Under the pieces are notes generated by a model. That model had not been told where the DNA came from, did no database searches, and saw only the letters and a list, made by a program, of their open reading frames with translations. Shown piece after piece: positions 1 through 6,297 of a stretch of DNA of 8,926 bases. A program made the translations under genes and the position numbers. The DNA comes from Promethearchaeota archaeon (GTDB taxonomy: Archaea; Asgardarchaeota; Lokiarchaeia; Sigynarchaeales; SOKP01): the NCBI GenBank assembly GCA_016839635.1, contig JAEOTV010000150.1, positions 1 through 8,926 on the forward strand, written 5' to 3'. The first letter of the stretch is position 1, and every line of letters starts with the position of its first letter.

Positions 1-1494
1 ACTCCAGGTATCTGTTTTGGAACAGTTGGTCCTGGGGCGACAAATTTAATATCAGGAGTTGGAGCTGCCTGGGCTGATAATATACCTGTGATTACCATTT
101 TACCTCAAGTAAATTCTGAGTTTCAGGACTCTTTTACTTTACAAGGCAGCCTTGATCAAATCACGATGTATAAACCAATTACAAAATATCAAAAAAGTAT
201 TCGAAAGCTTAAAGAAATCCCTGATGCGGTTCATAAAGCATTTAGGGAAGCATTGGGTGGACGTCCTCAACCCGTCCTTTTAGAAATATTTGAGGATGCT
301 TTTCTCGAGGAGATAGAAGAAGGGGAATTGCCGATTTTAAATATAGAAAAATATCGTTCAGTTGAAAAACCTGCTATTAAAGATGAATCTGTAGAAAAGG
401 CATTAGAGCTTTTATTAAAAGCAGAGAAACCATTAATAGTTTCAGGTGGTGGGGTTTCGCGATCAGAAGGGTGGCATGAATTAGAAGAATTTATCGACTA
501 TTTGAAGATACCTGTTATAACTACTGGTAGTGGTATGGGGACAATATCAGAAAAGAAACAATATCTATTTGGAGCAGGTGTTGCTGGTATGGGGTTGAAG
601 ATAATCCCCGAAGCAGATGTAGTTCTTGCACTGGGGTGTAAGTTTTCTTGGACTATGGCTCATGGTGAAGAACCTTTTTGGAGAGATTCTCAAACTTTAA
701 TTCAAGTAGATATTGATCCATCAATAATTGGACGTGCGAAACCAATAACATTGGGTATTCAAGGAGATTGTAAACAATTTTTAATACAAATACTCGAAAA
801 AGCAAAAAAATCTGAAAAAGTAGAAAAAAGAGAATGGTTAGAAGAACTTATCAAAACTCGTCAGACTAATATAGAAAAGCTAAATAAGAAATTATCCAGA
901 GATAAAACACCAATAGTACCAAAAAGACTTATTAAAGATATCTTTGAATCGATGGATAAAGATTCTATTTTGATACTTGATGGTGGAGATATTTCTGTTT
1001 CTGCAGCAGAACAAATATATGATTACAATATTCGAAAACCACTCTCAACTCTAGCTGCTACAGGCATGGGCCAATTAGGGACTGCAGTACCTTATGGAAT
1101 TGGAGCAAAATTAGCAAAACCTGATAAACAGGTGGTAGCGATCGCAGGGGATGGTGCATTTATGATTAATGTGCAAGATTTAGAAACTGCTGTAAGATTA
1201 AAACTAAAGAATCTAATTTATATTGTAGCTAATAATAGCTCGTGGGGTATGATTAAATCTGGACAGAAACTTTTCAAAGGAAAAAGATATATTGATGTAG
1301 ACTTTCCAGAATTTGATTTCGCAAAATGTGCAGAAGGTTTTGGATGTTACGGAGAAGTTGTAACTGATCCTAATGAAATTAAACCAGCTTTCGAAAGAGC
1401 AAAAAACTCTGGAAAACCAGCAGTTATAGATGTAAAGATTGGGTTCGAAACTCCAGATACGACTAAGCTTATGGGTAGTATGGGAATTTTATAA
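1..1494 (+). CDS. TPP-dependent enzyme, acetolactate synthase superfamily (5' partial)
   Basis: The reading frame is open from base 1, so the N-terminal part of the pyrimidine-binding domain, including the family's catalytic Glu, lies upstream. The GTG at 88 is internal, because the residues before it (starting T-P-G-I-C-F-G-T-V-G-P-G) match the family. Visible parts are the end of the N-terminal domain, the central Rossmann-like domain (about codons 135-265), and the TPP-binding C-terminal domain. The TPP/Mg motif is G-D-G at 1147-1155, followed by N-N at 1231-1236 with the expected spacing. The family decarboxylates 2-oxoacids or makes and breaks acyloin-type C-C bonds via an enamine intermediate in the cytoplasm. 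After N-N the sequence reads S-S-W-G-M, closer to acetolactate synthase/benzaldehyde lyase-like members than to pyruvate decarboxylase. No regulatory small subunit is visible, so a catabolic enzyme or 2-oxoacid decarboxylase is as likely as true acetolactate synthase. The family is secure; the substrate is unknown. Confidence 0.88.
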   Translation, partial: TPGICFGTVGPGATNLISGVGAAWADNIPVITILPQVNSEFQDSFTLQGSLDQITMYKPITKYQKSIRKLKEIPDAVHKAFREALGGRPQPVLLEIFEDAFLEEIEEGELPILNIEKYRSVEKPAIKDESVEKALELLLKAEKPLIVSGGGVSRSEGWHELEEFIDYLKIPVITTGSGMGTISEKKQYLFGAGVAGMGLKIIPEADVVLALGCKFSWTMAHGEEPFWRDSQTLIQVDIDPSIIGRAKPITLGIQGDCKQFLIQILEKAKKSEKVEKREWLEELIKTRQTNIEKLNKKLSRDKTPIVPKRLIKDIFESMDKDSILILDGGDISVSAAEQIYDYNIRKPLSTLAATGMGQLGTAVPYGIGAKLAKPDKQVVAIAGDGAFMINVQDLETAVRLKLKNLIYIVANNSSWGMIKSGQKLFKGKRYIDVDFPEFDFAKCAEGFGCYGEVVTDPNEIKPAFERAKNSGKPAVIDVKIGFETPDTTKLMGSMGIL

Positions 1495-1502
1495 ATTTCA
1501 AC

Positions 1503-1513
1503 TTTCTTTTAAT
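1503..1513 (+). terminator. T-rich tract after the TPP enzyme gene
   Basis: The tract TTTCTTTTAAT begins 9 nt after the stop codon. Archaeal transcription commonly ends at such T-tracts without a strong hairpin. The same or a very similar string follows four of the other genes here. Assignment as a terminator is inference. Confidence 0.4.
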
Positions 1514-1530
1514 TATGAAATAAATCTAAA

Positions 1531-1537
1531 TATATAA
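1531..1537 (+). promoter_or_regulatory. TATA-box candidate for the alcohol dehydrogenase gene
   Basis: TATATAA is centred about 29 nt upstream of the ATG at 1563. No Shine-Dalgarno-like sequence lies before that ATG. This spacing suits an archaeal TATA box driving a leaderless or nearly leaderless mRNA. The surrounding DNA is very AT-rich, so chance matches are easy. Confidence 0.45.
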
Positions 1538-1562
1538 TTAGAATTAAAATATAACTTGTAAT

Positions 1563-2774
1563 ATGAAAGCATTAATATTAAAAGCAGATAAATTTCTTGA
1601 GCTACTACATAAAAAAATCGAAGACAACTCTTTCACGCCAAAAATATATGAATTAACATCATATGAAGATGTTCCTGAACCAGTTATGATTAATGATAAT
1701 TGGGTAAAAATTAAGGTAAAATTGGGAGGTATTTGTGGAACTGATATTCATATTTTAGAAATTAAACAATCCACATACCAATTTAATTTTTTATCAAGCC
1801 CCGCAATTCCAGGTCATGAAATTGTTGGGATTATCACAGGAGTAGGTGCGAATGTTAAAAACTTTTCTATTGGGGATCGTGTATTAATTGATGAGGTTCT
1901 TGGTTGTGAAACTAGAGGACTTGAACTATGTAATGCTTGTAAAGATGGAAACTTTAATTTATGTTATAATTACGATAAAGGTGATATTGCTCCAGGATTT
2001 ATAATTGGGTTATGTAAAGATACCGGGGGAGGATGGGGAGAATACCTAGTAGCTCATCAAAGTCAAATTATTAAAATACCAGATTCAGTTTCTTTTGAAG
2101 ATGCATTGATTGCTGAACCTTTAGCTGGGTCAATACATGGAGTTCTAAACAATTTACCCAAAGATGATGAAAATGTTGTAGTAGTAGGTTGTGGGGTGAT
2201 GGGATTATTAGCGATTCAAGCATTAAAGAAATTCTCAAAATGTAAGATCATAGCTATTGATACACGACAATCTCAAATTGATATTGCAGCAAAATTAGGT
2301 GTTGATGAAGTTTTTCTCGCAAGTAAAAGCACATTTATAAGAAAAATAGCTAGATTATTAGGCGCAAGAACTGTTTCACCGCCACTTCAAGATCCATTAC
2401 TAGTAGGTGGTGGTGCAGATTTTGTTTTTGATTGTGTAGGAATTCGATCATCTTTGACAACTAGCTTTAGATTAGTAAAGCCGAAAGGAACTCTCATATT
2501 AATTGGACAGCCAGCCACTTTAGAAATCGATTGGACACCTTTGTTTGTTAAAGAAATAACTGTTATTGCCTCAAATACCTTCGGTACTGAAATTATTGAT
2601 GGCAAGAAAAAAAGAACAATACAAATTGCTTTAGACTTAATAGCATCTAGACAAATTGATGTAAGTGATTTCATTACCCATAAGTTCCCTTTAGAAAAAT
2701 ATAAAGAAGCATTGGAAATAGCTTCAAATAAGAGTGAATATGATTCGCTTAAAGTAGTTTTTGAATTTGAGTGA
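1563..2774 (+). CDS. Zinc-dependent alcohol dehydrogenase, MDR superfamily
   Basis: A 403-residue medium-chain dehydrogenase/reductase, probably oxidising an alcohol or reducing an aldehyde/ketone with NAD(H) in the cytoplasm. Catalytic zinc signatures are C58-G-T-D-x-H63 and G84-H85-E86, with E185 in the A-E-P-L motif. A structural-zinc cysteine cluster is C115, C123, C126, C134; the first cysteine sits seven residues before the second rather than the usual two. The Rossmann motif is G209-C-G-V-M-G214, and D233 at the end of the second strand favours NAD over NADP. About residues 260-285 carry a short extension (L-L-G-A-R ... V-G-G-G-A-D) that I associate with an uncharacterised MDR subgroup. 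The start is the ATG preceded by a well-spaced TATA box. It could act on succinate semialdehyde/4-hydroxybutyrate given the dehydratase downstream, but the sequence does not show the substrate. Confidence 0.9.
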   Translation: MKALILKADKFLELLHKKIEDNSFTPKIYELTSYEDVPEPVMINDNWVKIKVKLGGICGTDIHILEIKQSTYQFNFLSSPAIPGHEIVGIITGVGANVKNFSIGDRVLIDEVLGCETRGLELCNACKDGNFNLCYNYDKGDIAPGFIIGLCKDTGGGWGEYLVAHQSQIIKIPDSVSFEDALIAEPLAGSIHGVLNNLPKDDENVVVVGCGVMGLLAIQALKKFSKCKIIAIDTRQSQIDIAAKLGVDEVFLASKSTFIRKIARLLGARTVSPPLQDPLLVGGGADFVFDCVGIRSSLTTSFRLVKPKGTLILIGQPATLEIDWTPLFVKEITVIASNTFGTEIIDGKKKRTIQIALDLIASRQIDVSDFITHKFPLEKYKEALEIASNKSEYDSLKVVFEFE

Positions 2775-2794
2775 TTAATTTTATGTATTGATTT

Positions 2795-2823
2795 AGAAAT
2801 TCTTTTAAAAATTGGTTTCTTTT
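2795..2823 (+). terminator. Hairpin plus T-tract after the alcohol dehydrogenase gene
   Basis: AGAAATT (2795-2801) pairs with GGTTTCT (2814-2820), using two G-U wobbles, and is followed by a T-run to 2823. Copy B at 4402 has one of those wobbles as a T-A pair, so pairing is kept despite the base change. The stem is AT-rich and weak; the T-tract may be what matters. Confidence 0.4.
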
Positions 2824-2833
2824 AATAATTTTA

Positions 2834-2843
2834 TTTATAAAAT
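2834..2843 (+). promoter_or_regulatory. TATA-box candidate for the UPF0371 gene
   Basis: TTTATAAAAT lies only 11-20 nt upstream of the ATG at 2854 but is centred about 27 nt upstream of the in-frame ATG at 2866. If it is the promoter of a leaderless mRNA, translation would begin at 2866, which also fits the family N-terminus. Confidence 0.4.
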
Positions 2844-2853
2844 TAAAGAATAG

Positions 2854-4386
2854 ATGAATTTTAAAATGACTATAGATAAAATAGGTTTTGATAACGAAAA
2901 GTACCTAAGTGAACAATCAAAAAGCATCTTGGAACGAGCAAATCAGTTTGGAAATAAATTGTATCTTGAGTTCGGTGGAAAATTGATATATGATTATCAT
3001 GCTTCGAGGGTTCTCCCAGGGTTTGATCCGAATGTTAAAATGAAGCTTTTGAAACTTCTTGAAGAAAAAATTGAGGTTATTATTTGTATCTACTCTGGTG
3101 ATATTGAAAGGAAGAAGATTCGTGCTGATTTCGGGATAACTTATGATACTGGTGCATTGAAATTAATCGATGATCTTCGGGACGGAGGACTTAAAGTATG
3201 TGCTGTGGTAGTGACACGTTATAATGGACAGCAGATCGTAAAACAATTCATGAATAAACTTGAGAGGAGAAATATAAAAGTATATACGCATCGTTCAATC
3301 AAAGGCTATCCAACAAATCTAGATTTAATCGTAAGTGAAGAAGGATACGGCGCAAATGAGTATATTGAAACCTCTAAACCTATAATTATTGTTTCTGGAC
3401 CAGGACCAGGCAGCGGGAAAATGGCAACCTGTCTTTCCCAAATATATCACGAGCATACAAGGGGGATTGAGGCGGGTTATGCAAAATTTGAAACCTTTCC
3501 TATTTGGAATTTACCTTTAAAACATCCTGTAAATATGGCATATGAATCCGCGACTGCTGATCTTGGGGATTTTAACCAAGTAGATCCCTTCCATCTAACA
3601 ACATACAACATAACAGCAACCAATTATAACAGAGATGTGGAGATTTTTCCAGTAGTCAAGAAAATAATGTCAAGGATTATGGGTACCAGATTAATATATA
3701 AATCTCCTACTGATATGGGTGTTAACATGGTAGGATTTGCTATTAATAACGATGATATTGTACAGCAAGCGGCAAAGCAAGAAATGATCAGAAGATATTT
3801 TCGATATAGTTGTGAATTTGTCATGGGTGTTTCTGATAAGAAAACGGTACAGAGAGCAGAATTACTTATGAAGGAATTGAATCTGACCCCATTAGATCGG
3901 AAAGTGGTTAGCTATGCGCGTCAAGCTTCTATAGATGCTCAAGAAAAAGGTAAAGGAAATGAAGGAGTTTTTGCTGGAGCTGCTTTACAAATGAAGAATG
4001 GAATTATCATAACAGGTAAAAACTCTCCACTGATGCATTCTGCCTCTAGTTTAATTCTAAATACCATTAAAGAATTAGCTGGATTACCTGATAACATCCA
4101 TCTTTTATCCCCCAATATATTAAGCTCCATAAGTAAATTAAAATCGGAAATTTTCAACCATAAACCATTGAGTCTTAATCTTGAAGAAACTCTTATAGCT
4201 TTAAGTATTAGCGCTGATTTCAATCCTTCTGCTAAAGTTGCAATGGATAAACTTAAAGAACTTAATGGATGTGAAATGCATTCGACCCATATACCAACTC
4301 CTGGAGATGAGGCTGGTTTAAGAAGGTTAGGGCTTAATATAACATCAGATCCCAATTTTTCATCAGAAAGACTTTTTATAACCTAA
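2854..4386 (+). CDS. UPF0371/DUF1846 family protein, function unknown
   Basis: A full-length (510-residue) member of the UPF0371/DUF1846 family, conserved in many anaerobes but without an established reaction. Family hallmarks visible are K-I-G-F-D-N-E-K-Y-L near residue 9, L-E-F-G-G-K-L about 38-44, D-Y-H-A-S-R-V-L-P-G-F about 47-57, a P-loop-like G-P-G-P-G-S-G-K (182-189) followed by M-A-T-C-L-S-Q, the F-E-T-F-P-I-W-N-L-P-L-K-H-P-V-N stretch about 212-227, Y-N-R-D-V-E-I-F-P about 258-266, and Y-K-S-P-T-D-M-G-V-N-M about 282-292. The C-terminal part (about 330-510) is more variable. There are no membrane segments or signal peptide, so it is cytoplasmic. An alternative start at 2866 (M-T-I-D-K-I-G-F) fits homologues and the TATA-box spacing better; neither start has a ribosome-binding site. 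It is flanked by two copies of a 52-nt repeat. Any nucleotide-binding role is inference from the glycine-rich loop. Confidence 0.93.
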   Translation: MNFKMTIDKIGFDNEKYLSEQSKSILERANQFGNKLYLEFGGKLIYDYHASRVLPGFDPNVKMKLLKLLEEKIEVIICIYSGDIERKKIRADFGITYDTGALKLIDDLRDGGLKVCAVVVTRYNGQQIVKQFMNKLERRNIKVYTHRSIKGYPTNLDLIVSEEGYGANEYIETSKPIIIVSGPGPGSGKMATCLSQIYHEHTRGIEAGYAKFETFPIWNLPLKHPVNMAYESATADLGDFNQVDPFHLTTYNITATNYNRDVEIFPVVKKIMSRIMGTRLIYKSPTDMGVNMVGFAINNDDIVQQAAKQEMIRRYFRYSCEFVMGVSDKKTVQRAELLMKELNLTPLDRKVVSYARQASIDAQEKGKGNEGVFAGAALQMKNGIIITGKNSPLMHSASSLILNTIKELAGLPDNIHLLSPNILSSISKLKSEIFNHKPLSLNLEETLIALSISADFNPSAKVAMDKLKELNGCEMHSTHIPTPGDEAGLRRLGLNITSDPNFSSERLFIT

Positions 4387-4401
4387 CTTTTAGAATGAAT
4401 T

Positions 4402-4430
4402 AGAAATTCTTTTAAAAATTGATTTCTTTT
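4402..4430 (+). terminator. Hairpin plus T-tract after the UPF0371 gene
   Basis: AGAAATT (4402-4408) pairs with GATTTCT (4421-4427) with one wobble, and the T-run continues to 4431. The architecture is the same as in copy A at 2795-2823. Terminator function is inferred. Confidence 0.4.
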
Positions 4431-4440
4431 TATAATTTTG

Positions 4441-4450
4441 TTTATATAAT
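4441..4450 (+). promoter_or_regulatory. TATA-box candidate for CTP synthase
   Basis: TTTATATAAT is centred about 48 nt before the ATG at 4494. A start site roughly 27 nt downstream would leave a leader of about 20 nt containing the Shine-Dalgarno-like GTGAG at 4481-4485. The box lies in the end of repeat copy B. Confidence 0.45.
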
Positions 4451-4480
4451 TTGATTAAAAAATAAATTATTTCCTAAAAT

Positions 4481-4485
4481 GTGAG
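4481..4485 (+). promoter_or_regulatory. Ribosome-binding site supporting the CTP synthase start at 4494
   Basis: GTGAG, complementary to part of the anti-Shine-Dalgarno, sits 8 nt before the ATG at 4494. It supports 4494 as the true start, upstream of the insert with its stop codons. Confidence 0.5.
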
Positions 4486-4493
4486 AGTAAATT

Positions 4494-6197
4494 ATGAACT
4501 CGAGTAGTAAATTCGTATTTGTGACAGGCGGTGTGATGTCTGGCATAATATTATAATATATCATTATAATAGGCTAAGGTAAAGGCGTCGTTACAGCCAG
4601 CATTGGGAAAGTACTTCAATTTCGAGGGTTTAAAGTTTCTGTTGTTAAAATAGACCCGTATTTAAATGTAGATCCTGGTACATTGAACCCAGTTGAGCAT
4701 GGTGAATGTTTTATTACTGAAGATGTATGGAATTTCAAACCAGTCCCTGAATCTGATGAAAGGTCATATAGAATTTCCGAAATTGATCAAGATTTTGGCA
4801 CTTATTCAAGAATACTAGGAATTGAGATGCACCCCTCCCATAATATAACTTCAGGGCAAATATATCTATCTACAATCCTTAGTGAAAGAAAGGGAAGATT
4901 TTTGGGGAAAACTGTTCAGATAATACCTCATGTAACAGATATAATAAAGGAGCGGTTAATGGAAATTGCTGAAAAAGAAGATTTGGATGTTTTGTTAATT
5001 GAATGTGGAGGAACTGTAGGTGATTTAGAATCCAGCATTTTTTTAGAAGCATTTCGACAATTAAAATTAGAATATCCAAAACGAACTGCTTTTGTACATG
5101 TTACTCTTGTTCCTTATTCTAGAGCTGTAGGACAACAAAAATCAAAACCAACTCAACATTCTGTTAAAATGCTTCAAAGTCTTGGATTACAACCTGATAT
5201 TATAATATGCAGAAGCGAAAAAACATTAGATACTGATATTAAGAGAAAAATATCCCTATATTCTAACATCCCTGAAAATGCTGTAATTTCAAATCCTGAT
5301 TTAAAAACAGTTTATGAGTTGCCTCTATTATTTGAGGAACAAGGATTGGGAGATCTTATTTGTGAACTAATGGATTTAAAAGCAAAATTAGTATCGTATA
5401 GTGAGGTTACAAATTACTCTGAATGGGTGAAAATGGTGGAATTATTCAAAAAAGCAAATAAAACTGTTAAAATAGCAATGCCAGGGAAATATTTTAACAT
5501 ATCAGACTCCTATATTTCTATAAATGTGGCTATAGAGGATGCTGCTGCTCATTTAGGGTATAAAACAGAATTGAAGATGATTAATATAGATGAAAATATG
5601 AATATTCAAGAACAACTGAAAGATTGTGAAGGTATTTTACTTACTCCCGGATTTGGAGAAAGAGCTGTAGAAGGAATGATAAAATCCGCGGAATATGCTA
5701 TGGAAGCAAAAATTCCATTTCTTGGTATTTGTTTTGGAGCTCAATTGTTTTTTGTGGCTTTCTGTAGAAAATATCTAGGGTTAAAAAAAGCAAATTCAAC
5801 AGAAATAGATCCTAATACACCATATCCTGTCGTAGATATTTTAGAAAGTCAGAAAGAAGTTACAGAGATTGGTGGTACTATGAGATTGGGTGCTCAAAAA
5901 ATTATTATTGAGAAGGGTACACGACTTTATGAAGCCTATAAACAAGCAGATATATATGAACGATATCGACATAGATTTCACATTCAAGAGAAATTTATAA
6001 CCAATGAAGCAAAAGAAAAAGGTTTGCGAGTATCTAGCCGAGATGAAACGGGAAAAATAATTAACAGTATAGAACTAGATAGAAAAGATCATTGGATGGT
6101 TGGTACTCAATTCCATCCCGAATTTAAATCTCGTCCATATAATCCATCACCAATATATTTAGAATTTATAAAAGCATGTATAACTAGAAAAAAATAG
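4494..6197 (+). CDS. pyrG: CTP synthase, interrupted in the P-loop by a 30-nt insert
   Basis: CTP synthase aminates UTP to CTP using ATP and glutamine, the last step of pyrimidine nucleotide synthesis. The ATG at 4494 starts M-N-S-S-S-K-F-V-F-V-T-G-G-V-M-S-G-I, exactly the family N-terminus, and then TAA appears at 4554 and again at 4575. The same frame resumes with G-K-G-V-V-T-A-S at 4578. Omitting 4548-4577 gives a 557-residue enzyme with P-loop K20. The synthetase domain (about 1-285) has K-I-D-P-Y-L-N-V-D-P-G-T, D90, E160 and K-P-T-Q-H-S-V-K. The glutaminase domain (about 300-555) has nucleophile C403 (G-I-C-F-G-A-Q), G-G-T-M-R-L-G, R-Y-R-H-R-F, H531 and E533. Oddities are about 16 extra residues before D90 and T-P-G-F-G where P-G-G-F-G is usual. 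A product starting internally, such as at TTG 4683, would lack the P-loop and be inactive. Whether the gene works depends on removal or bypass of the insert; otherwise it is a very recent pseudogene. Confidence 0.85.
4548..4577 (+). other. 30-nt palindromic insert in CTP synthase (possible mini-intron)
   Basis: The insert is almost pure A/T except for GGC at 4572-4574 and one C in the loop. Arms TATTATAAT (4549-4557) and ATTATAATA (4563-4571) form a perfect 9-bp hairpin with a 5-nt loop. It contains two in-frame TAA codons (4554-4556, 4575-4577). Its length is a multiple of three, and exact removal joins ATA to GGT, giving S-G-I-G-K-G. The boundary is ambiguous by 1 nt (4547-4576 gives the same joined sequence). 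It could be an archaeal bulge-helix-bulge intron, an inserted palindromic element or an assembly error. Confidence 0.7.
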
Positions 6198-6201
6198 GAT
6201 C

Positions 6202-6216
6202 AAAAGCTTTTTTTTT
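6202..6216 (+). terminator. Terminator after CTP synthase
   Basis: AAAAGCTTTT (6202-6211), a short palindrome, leads into an uninterrupted run of nine T (6208-6216), starting 5 nt after the stop codon. This is the strongest T-tract in the window. A second tract, TTTCTTTTAAT, follows at 6253-6263. Confidence 0.55.
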
Positions 6217-6270
6217 CTTATGGTTCAATGTAGGTATCTATAAAAATTCAATTTTCTTTTAATTAACTAA

Positions 6271-6278
6271 TATAAAAT
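6271..6278 (+). promoter_or_regulatory. TATA-box candidate for the dehydratase gene
   Basis: TATAAAAT is centred about 24 nt before the ATG at 6298, and there is no Shine-Dalgarno-like sequence in the gap. This fits a leaderless mRNA. Confidence 0.45.
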
Positions 6279-6297
6279 TATTAGAATTAACTAAATC

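Larger units (their letters stand above)
2793..2844 (+). repeat. 52-nt intergenic direct repeat, copy A
   Basis: This block matches 4400-4451 at 48 of 52 positions without gaps. Copy A precedes the UPF0371 gene and copy B follows it. The repeat contains an AGAAATT / GGTTTCT inverted repeat, a T-tract and a TATA-like string, so it looks like a combined terminator-promoter cassette. Confidence 0.85.
4400..4451 (+). repeat. 52-nt intergenic direct repeat, copy B
   Basis: Second copy of the block at 2793-2844, in the same orientation, 1,607 bp downstream. The differences are four single substitutions, at 4422, 4431, 4440 and 4447. It begins 14 nt after the UPF0371 stop codon. Confidence 0.85.

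Noticed and set aside
88..90. GTG at 88 as the start of the TPP enzyme
   Set aside because: The frame is open from base 1 and the preceding 29 codons match the family, so the gene begins upstream of the window.
2387..2674. Open frame on the minus strand inside the alcohol dehydrogenase gene
   Set aside because: It lies wholly within a well-supported gene, has no recognisable motif and no plausible start signal. It is a shadow of the coding frame.
3939..4355. 138-codon minus-strand open frame inside the UPF0371 gene
   Set aside because: Fully overlaps the C-terminal part of a conserved protein and shows no family resemblance. The smaller minus-strand frame at 3624-3824 was dropped for the same reason.
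4542..4577. Insert as a miniature transposon with a GGC target duplication
   Set aside because: GGC does occur on both sides of the palindrome (4542-4544, 4572-4574), but removing one GGC with the palindrome leaves a TAA where Leu or Ile is needed, so a second mutation would be required. A 27-nt palindrome is also too small to show transposon ends. Kept only as a weak alternative.
4494..4577. Frameshift in CTP synthase
   Set aside because: Both flanks are in the same reading frame and the insert length is a multiple of three. The break is due to in-frame stops, not a shift.
4879..5079. 66-codon minus-strand open frame inside CTP synthase
   Set aside because: Lies opposite strongly conserved CTP synthase sequence, is low in complexity and has no start signal.
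4683..6197. CTP synthase as a shorter gene starting at TTG 4683
   Set aside because: This would drop the P-loop and first substrate-binding segment, whose codons are intact upstream, and there is no ribosome-binding site before 4683. The supported start is 4494.
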